Shown here: positions 1-8,433 of the stretch, one piece after another
Numbering within the stretch: the first letter of the stretch is position 1
Layout: each line of letters begins with the position of its first letter
Source: an uncultured Bacteroides sp.
GTDB lineage: Bacteria; Bacteroidota; Bacteroidia; Bacteroidales; Bacteroidaceae
Length of the DNA stretch: 34,640 nucleotides
Reading direction: 5' to 3'
Assembly (NCBI RefSeq): GCF_902491285.1
Contig: NZ_CABUHK010000063.1
Coordinates: forward strand, 1-34,640
Notes under the pieces: generated by a model
Told to the model about the DNA's origin: nothing
The model's database searches: none
Seen by the model: only the letters and a program-made list of their open reading frames with translations
Position numbers and translations under genes: made by a program

Positions 1-1687
1 TTGCCAGATAGCGGTTGCTGAAATTATAATTGAATCGTCCGTAGAAAGACACCAGAGAAGAGGGGACTGCATACGAAGAGTTCGGTCCGTGTTCTTCCGC
101 TCCTTGCAAATTGTAATACTTGAGAATGGATGACAACTTTTTAGAGTCAGCCGTTACTTCCTCATAATCTGTTCGGGAAGCAGAGAAACCTGCCATTGCA
201 GAAAATTGATGTTCTTTGTTGATGTCAAATGAATAAGTGGCAGTATTCTCTGTTTGCCAATATCTTTTCTTGTTCGACATTACATTGGCATGACCGCCAG
301 CCGTATAATGCTGTCCCATGCGTCCGTCTTCATAAGTATTCACTTTGTAAAAGACAAGTTCTCCACCGTTATCGGAACGTAATTTCAAGTTCTTTATCGG
401 TTCTATCTCGATGTAGGCGGAACCTACGAATCTGGATTTGAGTGTGGTTTTGTCAAGTAAGTCAACAATAGCCACCGGATTTGCTCTCGTGTTGAGGAAA
501 CCATCGAAATATTCTCCGTCTTCGGTATAAATAGGAGCTGTCGGTTGTGAACTAATGGCGCTGAACATAGTTCCGTATCCCGAATCTGCTTCTTCGTTGA
601 TATTCATGAGTTTTGATTCAATGACATTGAAACGTACTCCGTATTTTAGCCACTTGTTTAGTTTGGCATCCATATTATATCGAACAGTCAGTTTATTGAA
701 GGACGAGTTTTTGATTGTACCTTTCTGGTCATACCAGTCTACTCCCAGGAAATGTTGCATATCATTCTTTCCACCGGAAATGGAGAAGTTATAGTTTTGG
801 TATTGCCCGTTTTGGGTAACTGCGTCCTGCCAGTCGGTCGACTCACCGCGACTTAGCAAACGTAGTTCTTCTGATGTCCATTTGTAATTAGGTTGAGCAA
901 TGGATACCAATTCATAATATTGCTGCGCGTTCATCAAGTCTTGTTTGTTCAACATTCGTTGCGTACCGAAAGAGGCATTCAAAGAGATTTTGGCTTTTCC
1001 GCTTGTACCCTTTTTGGTAGTCACAAGTACTACACCATTAGAACCTCTCGAACCATAGATAGATGCGGAAGAAGCATCTTTTAAAATTTCGATAGATTCA
1101 ATATCACCGGAAGATAAATCCTGCAGACCTCCTTGTACGGGAATACCGTCGACGATATATAACGGCTCGCTGCCGGCTCGGAGCGAACCTACTCCGCGAA
1201 TAACGACAGAAGCATCCCCACCTGGTTTTACGGAGCCGGTAGTTACTTGCACACCGGCAGCAAGTCCTTGCAGGGCAGTCGTCACTGTTCCTACTTTGGA
1301 GTTAGTAAGATGTTCTGATTTGATAGAGGCAACGGCACCTGTCAAATCGCTCTTTTTGGCAATACCATAACCGATTGCTACTACTTCGTCCAAGTTAATG
1401 GCATCTGCTGCCATTTGTATATTAATGACATTCTGTTTCCCTACGGTAACCGATTGTTTTACCATACCTACAAAAGTAAATTCTAAGATATTTCCTTTTT
1501 GGGCTTTGATGCTGTAGTTTCCATTGGCATCGCTTACAGTTCCTGTTTGAGTACCTTTTACTGTTATAGATACGCCTGGTAATGTTTCATTGTTCGTATC
1601 AGAGACGGTTCCTTTAATGCTGATAGTCTGTGCATGTAATACACTGGCAAAAAAGATTGCTATAAATAATATGATGTGTTTTTTCAT
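1..1687 (-). CDS. SusC-like TonB-dependent outer-membrane transporter, N-terminal part (runs off left edge)
   Basis: The minus-strand frame stays open from an ATG at 1687 to the window edge, giving 562 codons of a protein that should be about 1000 residues. It begins with a signal peptide (MKKHIILFIAIFFASVLHAQ). A carboxypeptidase-D-like domain follows (GTVSDTNNETLPGVSITVKG), then a TonB-box-like LDEVVAIGYG, a plug domain with the family hallmarks PLYIVDGIPV, SIEILKDASSASIYGSRGSNG and VLVTTKKG, and the first barrel strands (FNYNFSNRYLA at the edge). It lies 25 bp downstream of the TIG lipoprotein in the kinase operon, so ribose- or nucleoside-derived ligands are the likely cargo (inference). 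The SusD partner is expected just outside the window. Confidence 0.95.
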   Translation of the reverse strand, partial: MKKHIILFIAIFFASVLHAQTISIKGTVSDTNNETLPGVSITVKGTQTGTVSDANGNYSIKAQKGNILEFTFVGMVKQSVTVGKQNVINIQMAADAINLDEVVAIGYGIAKKSDLTGAVASIKSEHLTNSKVGTVTTALQGLAAGVQVTTGSVKPGGDASVVIRGVGSLRAGSEPLYIVDGIPVQGGLQDLSSGDIESIEILKDASSASIYGSRGSNGVVLVTTKKGTSGKAKISLNASFGTQRMLNKQDLMNAQQYYELVSIAQPNYKWTSEELRLLSRGESTDWQDAVTQNGQYQNYNFSISGGKNDMQHFLGVDWYDQKGTIKNSSFNKLTVRYNMDAKLNKWLKYGVRFNVIESKLMNINEEADSGYGTMFSAISSQPTAPIYTEDGEYFDGFLNTRANPVAIVDLLDKTTLKSRFVGSAYIEIEPIKNLKLRSDNGGELVFYKVNTYEDGRMGQHYTAGGHANVMSNKKRYWQTENTATYSFDINKEHQFSAMAGFSASRTDYEEVTADSKKLSSILKYYNLQGAEEHGPNSSYAVPSSLVSFYGRFNYNFSNRYLA

Positions 1688-1712
1688 GACGCTTATTTTA
1701 TAGGATTGTTAT

Positions 1713-2888
1713 TTAATAGGCCCGGATAGGAAGAACACCAATTTTCCAACCGCTTTTTGAGCAGATTTCAGAAACGATATTAGTGTCTTCGTAGAAGTTC
1801 ACATAATAGGCAGACCAGCCGGCTTCCCCGTCGCCTTCACTTGAAGTCCAGTAATTGTTTGCCGGAATATTGACTCCTTTCTCTGCTAATAAACTTTTAA
1901 CTTTGAATACTTCGATCAGTTCTTCTCTGGAAGGGAGGAACCAGTCGGCATATACGGCATTTCCTTCAGTGACACTATTATCCAAGCAAAGTTGGGCGGC
2001 AATTTTGACTCCTTGCCATTCGGGCCAGTTGTTCGCACTCTGTAATGCATTAAACTTCTTGACTATATTTTGAGTGTTTGTATAACCGCTTCCCATACTT
2101 TTACTCGTTCCGGCTGCATCCGACGGAGCTACTTCAGGACCGAATTGTTCTGTTCCCGTACCGATGTTGCTCATATTTACGATATATCCGTGTGCTTTTG
2201 CTGCATCCACCCAGAATACAACACCTCCTCCGAGTTTGTCACCGACATTCGTCTCGATAGTGATTGTTCCAAGATTACTTTTCCGCTCTCCTCTGACAAT
2301 CATAATGGAGTTTACTCCGTATAATCCTTCAGGAAGTGTAAATTCTACTCCTTCTTCATTAAGAGTTAATGGTAAATTATATTCGACGCCTGCCGGATAG
2401 AAGGAAGCATATAGTACGGCAACGTCCCCGGCTTCAAATCCTTTTCCTTGAATCTCGACTTTGCTCTTGGGCTGCACATTGCCTGAAGGTAGAACGATAT
2501 CAATGATCGGAACTACGAAAGGCACTTTAAAAGTTCCGTTTAAAACGGTCTGTTTACCCGCTCTTTCAATTGTTACGGTATACTCGCCGCCTGCTTCCAC
2601 CGGGACGATAAACTTCAGGTAACTGTCTGTAATCTCCGTGACTTCTACCTTTTCCTTCTGGTTGGTAGCGTTACTTAAATAGACTATATCTTCTTTTGCA
2701 AAACCAAGTCCGTTGATTTGCGCAACCTGACCAGGGATGATATCATTCTCCGAAGGAAATTTTATTTCCTTTAGGATAGGCGCTATGGGAGTAGCGATAT
2801 GTTCGTCGTCGCTATCACAACTATAAAAGTTGCATACTATCAAGCCCGATAGAATAGGGATGAGTAGTTGTTTCAAATAGGTTTTCAT
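1713..2888 (-). CDS. Surface lipoprotein with tandem TIG/IPT-type domains and a C-terminal DUF1566-like domain
   Basis: This is a 391-residue lipoprotein. Its lipobox ends at Cys24 (NFYSC) and is followed by DSDDE, an acidic stretch typical of Bacteroides lipoproteins exported to the cell surface. Residues about 35-120 and 125-210 look like two Ig-like TIG/IPT modules (GQVAQINGLGF and SKVEIQGKGF starts). Residues about 218-391 resemble the DUF1566/Lcl C-terminal fold: GGGVVFWVD, WFLPSREEL, NYWTSSE and a final VLPIRAY. It sits 12 bp after the second ribokinase and 25 bp before susC, so it is probably co-transcribed and acts as an accessory surface binding protein. That role is inferred from position. 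A DUF1566-type protein between the kinases and susC is not the arrangement I recall from the B. thetaiotaomicron ribose locus. Confidence 0.85.
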   Translation of the reverse strand: MKTYLKQLLIPILSGLIVCNFYSCDSDDEHIATPIAPILKEIKFPSENDIIPGQVAQINGLGFAKEDIVYLSNATNQKEKVEVTEITDSYLKFIVPVEAGGEYTVTIERAGKQTVLNGTFKVPFVVPIIDIVLPSGNVQPKSKVEIQGKGFEAGDVAVLYASFYPAGVEYNLPLTLNEEGVEFTLPEGLYGVNSIMIVRGERKSNLGTITIETNVGDKLGGGVVFWVDAAKAHGYIVNMSNIGTGTEQFGPEVAPSDAAGTSKSMGSGYTNTQNIVKKFNALQSANNWPEWQGVKIAAQLCLDNSVTEGNAVYADWFLPSREELIEVFKVKSLLAEKGVNIPANNYWTSSEGDGEAGWSAYYVNFYEDTNIVSEICSKSGWKIGVLPIRAY

Positions 2889-2900
2889 GGCTCATTAAAT

Positions 2901-3836
2901 TTAAAAGTTGAACGATAAGGCTAATTCTTTTTCAATCATGAAGTGCTTCACTTCATCGAGAGTAGGAATAGATGGTTGTGCACCCGAGCGCGTGACTGCA
3001 ATGGCTGCCGCAGTGTTGGCAAAGTTGAGTGCTTCCTGATCTATTTCTTTCTTTGCGCAAGCGACCGCCAATGCACCGCAAAAAGTGTCGCCTGCGGCGA
3101 TTGTGTCGATCGCATTTACTTTACAACCGGGAAGTTGGATGATTTCTTTTTCATTTTTCATGTACACACCTTGACTTCCCAGTGTGATTACCACATTGCT
3201 GGTACCCGCTTTCAGCAATGTTTCAGCAATTTCCTCAAGATTGTTATCTGTATAATCGATTCCTGAGATGAATGCTGCTTCCAGTTCATTGACAACTAGT
3301 ATATCAATGGCTTTCATCAATTGTTCATCAATCAGGCAGGCTGGTGCGGGATTGAACAATACCTTTTTACCTTTTTGTTTTGCTGATAAAGCTATTTTTT
3401 TAATTGTTTCGTAAGGAATCTCAGCCTGCATGACAATAATATCAGCTTCGTCAATAACTTCTGAGAAATGAGTGATTGAACCGGGTAATAAAGAATAGTT
3501 GGCGCCGGGAGCTACTGCAATGCAGTTTTCACCACTGTTGGCCACAAAAATAAGTGCGGTTCCTGTGGGATGATTGACATCATCAATAATGTAATCGGTG
3601 GTGATACCTTCTTTCTTAAAGTGATTTTTTAAAATATCCGCATACATATCATTCCCCAAAGAGGTGACAAACGTCACAAAGCCGCCAAGCCTGGCTGCCG
3701 CCACAGCCTGGTTGGCTCCTTTGCCTCCGAGGGACTGCATGAAATTTGCATCTCCGACTGTTTCGCCGGGTGCCGGGAGATGGCTGACTTGTGCAACCAT
3801 GTCGATGTTTGAACTTCCAATAACTACTACTTTCAT
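2901..3836 (-). CDS. rbsK: Ribokinase (second of a tandem pair)
   Basis: Ribokinases (PfkB family) phosphorylate D-ribose to ribose 5-phosphate in the cytoplasm. The protein is 311 residues, the usual length. The N-terminal signature GSSNIDMV is at 7-14 and the substrate-binding GGKGANQA at 37-44. VITLGSQG is at 217-224. The C-terminal ATP/anion-hole motif DTIAAGDTFCGA begins at 244 with catalytic Asp250, followed by the ribokinase-type tail AAAIAVTRSGAQPSIP. The DTIAAGDTF form is close to what I recall of E. coli RbsK and is not a defect. It follows the other kinase gene by 41 bp and precedes the lipoprotein gene by 12 bp. Of the pair, this copy looks most like a classical ribokinase; activity on deoxyribose or another pentose is possible. 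Confidence 0.93.
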   Translation of the reverse strand: MKVVVIGSSNIDMVAQVSHLPAPGETVGDANFMQSLGGKGANQAVAAARLGGFVTFVTSLGNDMYADILKNHFKKEGITTDYIIDDVNHPTGTALIFVANSGENCIAVAPGANYSLLPGSITHFSEVIDEADIIVMQAEIPYETIKKIALSAKQKGKKVLFNPAPACLIDEQLMKAIDILVVNELEAAFISGIDYTDNNLEEIAETLLKAGTSNVVITLGSQGVYMKNEKEIIQLPGCKVNAIDTIAAGDTFCGALAVACAKKEIDQEALNFANTAAAIAVTRSGAQPSIPTLDEVKHFMIEKELALSFNF

Positions 3837-3877
3837 TTGAATCAGATTTATGTGATTGACCTAGGCTTCTCTTTATT

Positions 3878-4801
3878 TTATAAGTTGACTTCTCTTTTAT
3901 ATGGAATAGCACTCTGGGCTCCGATACGGGTAACGGCAATAGCCGCCGCTGCATTGGCAAATTCGACGGCTTCCGTCAGCGAGTGCTTTTCGGACAGGTA
4001 AACGCTGAATGCACCGCAGAATACGTCTCCGGCACCGGTAGTGTCGACTGTCTCCACTTGTTTGGCGGGAATCATGACGTAGTTGTCTTTCTCCTTTACA
4101 TAAGCCCCGTCTTTGCCTAATGTAATAACGACATTTTCGATACCTTTATCTCCGATTGTCTTGGCGGCCCGGTGGGCACTTTCTATATCCATGACTTTAA
4201 TACCGGACAGCATTTCGGCCTCAATCCGGTTAGGAAGTATGGTGTGTACGTTTTCTAGGAAAGTGTCACTCAGGGTAGATGCAGGCGCCGGATTGAGTAT
4301 CACCTTTTTGCCATACTTGTTGGCGATAGCGGCTGCATATTCCGCTGTTTCTATCGGAACTTCAAGCTGCATGAGTATAATGTCAGCTTCCTTGATTTTT
4401 TCTTCAGCTTTATTGATATCCTCTTCTGAGAGGGAGCGACTTGCACCCGGTGCAACGATAATACTGTTTTCTCCGAAAGAATCAACGGAAATAAGCGCCA
4501 CGCCCGATGGGCTTTTCTGGTCGGTGAAGATAAACTCTGTGTTAATCTTTTCCGATTTATATATTTCCAATGCTTGCAATCCGAACAGGTCGTATCCGAT
4601 TTTGGAAATGAAAGTAACTTCGGCTCCCAGTCGGGCTGCTGCGATTGCTTGATTGGCTCCTTTACCTCCGGGGTTCATATAGAAAGTTCCACCTAGAATG
4701 GTTTCTCCGGGGACTGGGAGCCTGTTGGCTTTCACAACCATATCGGTATTACAGCTTCCGATAACTACGATTTTGGGTCGATTGCTAGATATAGTTTCCA
4801 T
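3878..4801 (-). CDS. rbsK: Ribokinase (first of a tandem pair)
   Basis: This is a 307-residue PfkB-family sugar kinase. GSCNTDMV is at 15-22, GGKGANQA at 45-52, the NPAPAS loop near 170-175, and DTTGAGDVFCGAF from 253 with catalytic Asp259. The tail AAAAIAVTRIGAQSAIP is ribokinase-like. Relative to its neighbour it has an extended N-terminus (METISSNRPK), the more general PfkB form GAGD instead of AAGD, and a shorter C-terminus. It is therefore a diverged paralogue and not a recent duplicate. It is the first gene of the minus-strand operon that leads into susC. Two kinases could split work between two pentoses (for example ribose and deoxyribose); that is inference. Confidence 0.92.
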   Translation of the reverse strand: METISSNRPKIVVIGSCNTDMVVKANRLPVPGETILGGTFYMNPGGKGANQAIAAARLGAEVTFISKIGYDLFGLQALEIYKSEKINTEFIFTDQKSPSGVALISVDSFGENSIIVAPGASRSLSEEDINKAEEKIKEADIILMQLEVPIETAEYAAAIANKYGKKVILNPAPASTLSDTFLENVHTILPNRIEAEMLSGIKVMDIESAHRAAKTIGDKGIENVVITLGKDGAYVKEKDNYVMIPAKQVETVDTTGAGDVFCGAFSVYLSEKHSLTEAVEFANAAAAIAVTRIGAQSAIPYKREVNL

Positions 4802-4870
4802 AATATTAATAATTAAGATGATGCAAATAAAAGGAATAATAATGCTTTGTTTTTTACATTAATATTTCAT

Positions 4871-4964
4871 TTATATAATTTCAAACAGGATATTTCGTGT
4901 GAAATAACCTATTTTATAAGTGGTTTGTGGATTGTTTTATTGTGCAGATTTATATAATTGCAAA
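4871..4964. repeat. Two 15-bp direct repeats upstream of the ribokinase operon
   Basis: TTATATAATTTCAAA (4871-4885) and TTATATAATTGCAAA (4950-4964) match at 14 of 15 positions and lie 79 bp apart in the 227-bp gap (4802-5028) before the first kinase gene. Repetition in the control region suggests regulator sites, but the AT-rich composition weakens the case. I found no clear TTTG/TAnnTTTG promoter pair on the minus strand in this gap. Confidence 0.4.
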
Positions 4965-5028
4965 TGGATAAACCGAAAACGCGGAAGGTGCTTTTGTGCT
5001 GTGAATATAGCTTATTAGCTTTATCTTT

Positions 5029-6570
5029 TTAGATTTCTTTAGCATTGGTATGTTGTCTAAGAACCTCAGACAACTTTTCTTTTCGTATTTTTGATTCTAT
5101 CCATGCAGTAAAATCGAAAATGCGTAATAACTGATTTTCGTATTTGTCGTTGTATAATTCATGAATTTCCGGATATAGCTTTTCCCAGAAAGCTTCCCGG
5201 TCTTTTCGTAAAATAGGTAGATTACTTTTATTCAGAAACCATAAAACCGTACGTTCTGTTTTGAAGGTCTGCTCTTTGGGAGAAGACAAACTTCGGGTGA
5301 TGGAACGTGATTCGTGTGTTATTAATTCAAATTCTTGTGTCTCATAATAGGCGATAAGGCGAACCAGTCGAATGGTTCTCATCAGCGGAAGATATTTAAT
5401 GTTGTGGTCGACAATAGCGTTACTTATATATTTCTTTGCTGCTTTGTAGTTCTGATTGCCGATGTGTATGAGAGTCGTGTAAAGTAATAGCTCGCTTTTG
5501 CGTATAGGACTTAGCCATGCTTCTTTGTCATAGAGCGACTCCTGATAACGATTCATGAGCTCTGTACAATTAAAGAAGTCTCCTTTATCCAGATAGGGAA
5601 ACAGCTCGTATTGAAAGAGCAGGCAGGTAGCATTCACTTTAAATTCAAGTGATGAATCTTCCGCTATCAGCCTTTTTAATTTCTCCAGGAAATACGGCAT
5701 TTCGTTGTAGTTGCCTACTGAACGCAGACTGCCGAGTACCCCTTCGAGCACCGACAAATAATAAATAGGTGGATTCGACCAGAATTGTTGATTCTGCTCA
5801 AACAATGAGTTTAGCTCTTTGTATGAGTTTAGGGCAGCTCTGTAATCTCCTGCTCCCATCAGATAATTGGCCTGAAAAAGTTTATGATTTCGTGTCAGTT
5901 CAAAATTCCCTTCTGCGTCTGAAGAAGCGGCTATATAAAGCTCGTTTACCATGAGATCGTTCATATCTTGTTTTTGCTTCGCAGTTCGTATAGCTCCGAT
6001 ATGAGAGAGACGGTATTTTAATAGATTGTGCAGAGAAGATTGCTCCGTTATTTTTCGAATTTTCTTTAAAGAATCATTTTGGATAAAATGTTTATGGAAA
6101 AGTTCCTGCTCGGTCATATTGGGGAAATTCAGCCGCAACAGATATTCCAGTTCCTGTTTCTGGGCAATCATCAGTATCTCATTGTTTTCATAGAACTGCG
6201 CCTGCTCTATCGTGTTGGATAGTATCTCAAAACACTCTTCGAACAGGGAACGCTCATAAAGCATACGGGCTTTACATAAATCGTTCAGCAGATCATAGTA
6301 GATGTCTTTCTTCTTTCTTAATGTGAGCAGTGTATCTACCAGTTTCTCATATAAATATTGAATGGATACTTCAAAAGAACCTTTCGGTCTACGTTTATAA
6401 AACTCTTCTTTTACCGCATTTCCGTTGGGCTGTTTACTCTTTGTGATAATATCGTAAATCACAAGATAGTCCTTCTCTTCCTTGTCTTTGATGACCTGCA
6501 AGGAAAAGTGTTTCTTTTCTGATTTTGATAAAGAGTATATCAGGGAAATAACGGAGTCGACTCTTTTCAT
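5029..6570 (-). CDS. Helical cytoplasmic protein, possible regulator of the ribokinase/SusC operon
   Basis: The product has 513 residues with no signal peptide, lipobox or membrane segment. It is rich in Leu, Glu, Lys and Tyr and appears almost wholly alpha-helical. Repeating pairs of helices with small and aromatic residues (for example LFQANYLMGAGDYRAALNSY and IGNQNYKAAKKYISNAIV) look like TPR-type repeats between about residues 100 and 460. I see no convincing helix-turn-helix. The gene reads toward the kinase genes with a 227-bp gap. In the B. thetaiotaomicron ribose locus, as I recall, the gene at this position is the regulator rbsR, so a regulatory role is plausible by position only. 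Other possibilities are a signalling scaffold or a protein unrelated to the operon. The start at 6570 is a clean ATG. Confidence 0.75.
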   Translation of the reverse strand: MKRVDSVISLIYSLSKSEKKHFSLQVIKDKEEKDYLVIYDIITKSKQPNGNAVKEEFYKRRPKGSFEVSIQYLYEKLVDTLLTLRKKKDIYYDLLNDLCKARMLYERSLFEECFEILSNTIEQAQFYENNEILMIAQKQELEYLLRLNFPNMTEQELFHKHFIQNDSLKKIRKITEQSSLHNLLKYRLSHIGAIRTAKQKQDMNDLMVNELYIAASSDAEGNFELTRNHKLFQANYLMGAGDYRAALNSYKELNSLFEQNQQFWSNPPIYYLSVLEGVLGSLRSVGNYNEMPYFLEKLKRLIAEDSSLEFKVNATCLLFQYELFPYLDKGDFFNCTELMNRYQESLYDKEAWLSPIRKSELLLYTTLIHIGNQNYKAAKKYISNAIVDHNIKYLPLMRTIRLVRLIAYYETQEFELITHESRSITRSLSSPKEQTFKTERTVLWFLNKSNLPILRKDREAFWEKLYPEIHELYNDKYENQLLRIFDFTAWIESKIRKEKLSEVLRQHTNAKEI

Positions 6571-6642
6571 GAAGCCCTTTCAATTAGTATTCGGGTACAA
6601 TATTCGGGAAATTCTGTGGAAAAAGCAAATCTCAAGTACGTT

Positions 6643-6678
6643 AAAAATCCGGTTCGCATGGTGCTGAATCGGATTTTT
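6643..6678. terminator. Bidirectional terminator-like hairpin in the leader of the 5029-6570 gene
   Basis: AAAAATCCGGTTC (6643-6655) pairs with GAATCGGATTTTT (6666-6678) over 13 positions with one G-U pair and a 10-base loop. The T run on the right and the A run on the left make it terminator-like in both directions. It lies between two divergent genes, so it does not end either one. It may shield them from each other, end a short leader RNA, or attenuate the minus-strand gene whose ATG is about 70 bp away. Confidence 0.55.
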
Positions 6679-6788
6679 TTATATTAATGAACAAGAAGAT
6701 ATTTGGAATTTCCATCTAATGCCTTGGAAGTTCTTATCTTTTTCGAGGAAAACTCTCACTTCTATCAAAAAAAGTAATAATTTTGGCA

Positions 6789-6796
6789 TAGATTTG
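6789..6796 (+). promoter_or_regulatory. Candidate -7 promoter element for the inositol-phosphatase-family gene
   Basis: TAGATTTG fits the Bacteroides -7 consensus TAnnTTTG exactly and lies 27 bp before the ATG at 6824, which would give a very short leader. The expected TTTG near -33 is missing (CAAA is found there), so this is only a partial match. Confidence 0.45.
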
Positions 6797-6823
6797 TGGG
6801 TAGTCTAAATAACAAAAGAAGAA

Positions 6824-7627
6824 ATGTTAGATTTGAAACAACTTACAGCCGAAGTATGCCGCATTGCAACTGACGCCGGACATTTTTTGAAGGAAGAACG
6901 GAAGAACTTTCGTCGTGAACGTGTTGAAGAAAAGCATGCGCACGATTACGTATCTTATGTAGATAAAGAATCCGAAGTGCGAGTGGTGAAGGCTCTTTCT
7001 GCTTTACTTCCTGAAGCGGGATTTATAACCGAAGAAGGTTCTGCCACCTATCAGGATGAACCGTATTGCTGGGTGATTGACCCGTTGGATGGAACCACGA
7101 ACTATATTCATGATGAGGCTCCCTACTGTGTATGTATTGCTTTGCGTAATCGCACCGAACTTCTCTTAGGCGTCGTTTATGAAGTCTGCCGGGATGAATG
7201 TTTTTATGCCTGGAAAGATGGAAAAGCCTTTATGAATGGTGAAGAAATTCATGTCTCTACTATTCAGGACGCGAAAGATGCATTCGTTATCACGGAATTA
7301 CCTTATAATCATCTGCAATATAAACAGACTGCTCTTCATCTGATAGATAAACTGTATGGAGTAGTGGGCGGTATCCGCATGAATGGTTCAGCCGCTGCCG
7401 CAATCTGCTATGTAGCTATCGGACGTTTTGATGCTTGGGCGGAAGCCTTTCTTGGGAAGTGGGATTATTCCGCAGCAGCTTTGATTGTGCAGGAAGCGGG
7501 CGGACGTGTAACGAACTTCTATGGTGAAGATAACTTTATGGAAGGGCATCATATCATTGCTACGAACGGACACCTGCATCCTTTATTTCAGAAACTTCTG
7601 GCGGAAGTTCCACCATTAGATATGTAG
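6824..7627 (+). CDS. Inositol-monophosphatase-family phosphatase
   Basis: This is a 267-residue magnesium-dependent phosphatase of the IMPase/FBPase/CysQ superfamily. The metal-binding residues are visible: E70-E71 in ITEEG, motif DPLDGTTNY starting at D86 (D86 and D89 bind metal), and the second motif WDYSAAALIVQEAGG starting at W213 with D214. The length fits myo-inositol-1-phosphatases (about 260-270). The family also includes 3'(2'),5'-bisphosphate nucleotidases, and sequence reading alone does not separate them. Some Bacteroides make inositol lipids, so an inositol phosphate substrate is reasonable. The gene starts a plus-strand run with comF 35 bp downstream. There is no signal peptide, so it should be cytoplasmic. 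Confidence 0.9.
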   Translation: MLDLKQLTAEVCRIATDAGHFLKEERKNFRRERVEEKHAHDYVSYVDKESEVRVVKALSALLPEAGFITEEGSATYQDEPYCWVIDPLDGTTNYIHDEAPYCVCIALRNRTELLLGVVYEVCRDECFYAWKDGKAFMNGEEIHVSTIQDAKDAFVITELPYNHLQYKQTALHLIDKLYGVVGGIRMNGSAAAAICYVAIGRFDAWAEAFLGKWDYSAAALIVQEAGGRVTNFYGEDNFMEGHHIIATNGHLHPLFQKLLAEVPPLDM

Positions 7628-7662
7628 AAAAAATATCTCCTTATAAAATCCTTACTATTATT

Positions 7663-8370
7663 ATGAAACACACACTCCTTATAAAAGACTGGCTTGGTTC
7701 ATTCTTGTCCTTGTTTTTTCCCCGTTATTGCATTGTTTGTGGCAGAACGTTGGCGAAAGGTGAAGAATGTCTTTGCACAATGTGTAATATCAATCTTCCA
7801 CGTACAGATTATCATCTTAGAAAAGACAATCCGGTAGAAAAAATGTTTTGGGGAAAGATTCCTTTGGAGCGGGCTACCTCTTTCTTCTTTTACCGAAAAG
7901 GAAGTGACTTCCGGCAAATTCTTCACCAGCTTAAATACGGTGGACAAAAAGGCATCGGAGCAATCATGGGGCGCTATATGGCAGCCGAATTGCTGGAATC
8001 CGGTTTCTTTGAAGGAGTTGACGTAATACTTCCCGTGCCGTTACACAAAAAGAAACAGCAGATTCGTGGTTATAATCAAAGCGAATGGATAGCCCGGGGA
8101 ATTGCTGCCGTGACAGGAATTTCTATTGATACGGAATCGGTGGTGCGCCGGAAGAATACGGAAACACAAACACGTAAATCTTTTTTAGAGCGTTGGGAGA
8201 ATGTGGAAGGCATCTTCGAGTTAAATCATGCGGAGTCTCTGATCGGAAAGCACATATTGATTGTAGATGATGTTTTGACTACCGGGGCTACCACTGTGGA
8301 ATGTGCGTCTTGCCTGACAGATATAGAAGGAATACGGATTAGTATATTGACGCTGGCGATGGCGGAATAA
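7663..8370 (+). CDS. comF: ComF-family phosphoribosyltransferase-like protein
   Basis: The product has 235 residues. The N-terminal zinc ribbon is present as C23-x2-C26 and C38-x2-C41 (CIVCG and CTMC). The type I phosphoribosyltransferase domain follows, with LPVPLHKKK at about 123-131, the ComF signature RGYNQSEWIARG at 135-146, RKNTETQT at 163-170, and the PRPP-binding loop VDDVLTTGAT at 201-210. ComF proteins are needed for natural DNA uptake in competent bacteria, but Bacteroides carry the gene without known competence, so its role here is open. The gene lies 35 bp after the phosphatase and may share its transcript. Confidence 0.93.
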   Translation: MKHTLLIKDWLGSFLSLFFPRYCIVCGRTLAKGEECLCTMCNINLPRTDYHLRKDNPVEKMFWGKIPLERATSFFFYRKGSDFRQILHQLKYGGQKGIGAIMGRYMAAELLESGFFEGVDVILPVPLHKKKQQIRGYNQSEWIARGIAAVTGISIDTESVVRRKNTETQTRKSFLERWENVEGIFELNHAESLIGKHILIVDDVLTTGATTVECASCLTDIEGIRISILTLAMAE

Positions 8371-8433
8371 AAACTGTATTGTCAAAATAGAGATAAAAAA
8401 GTACTTTAATAGGTTTAAAAAAACAATGTATTT

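Noticed and set aside
2901..3836. DTIAAGD in place of DTTGAGD as a damaged active site
   Set aside because: The AAGD form is, as I recall, normal in E. coli-type ribokinases, and the catalytic Asp is present.
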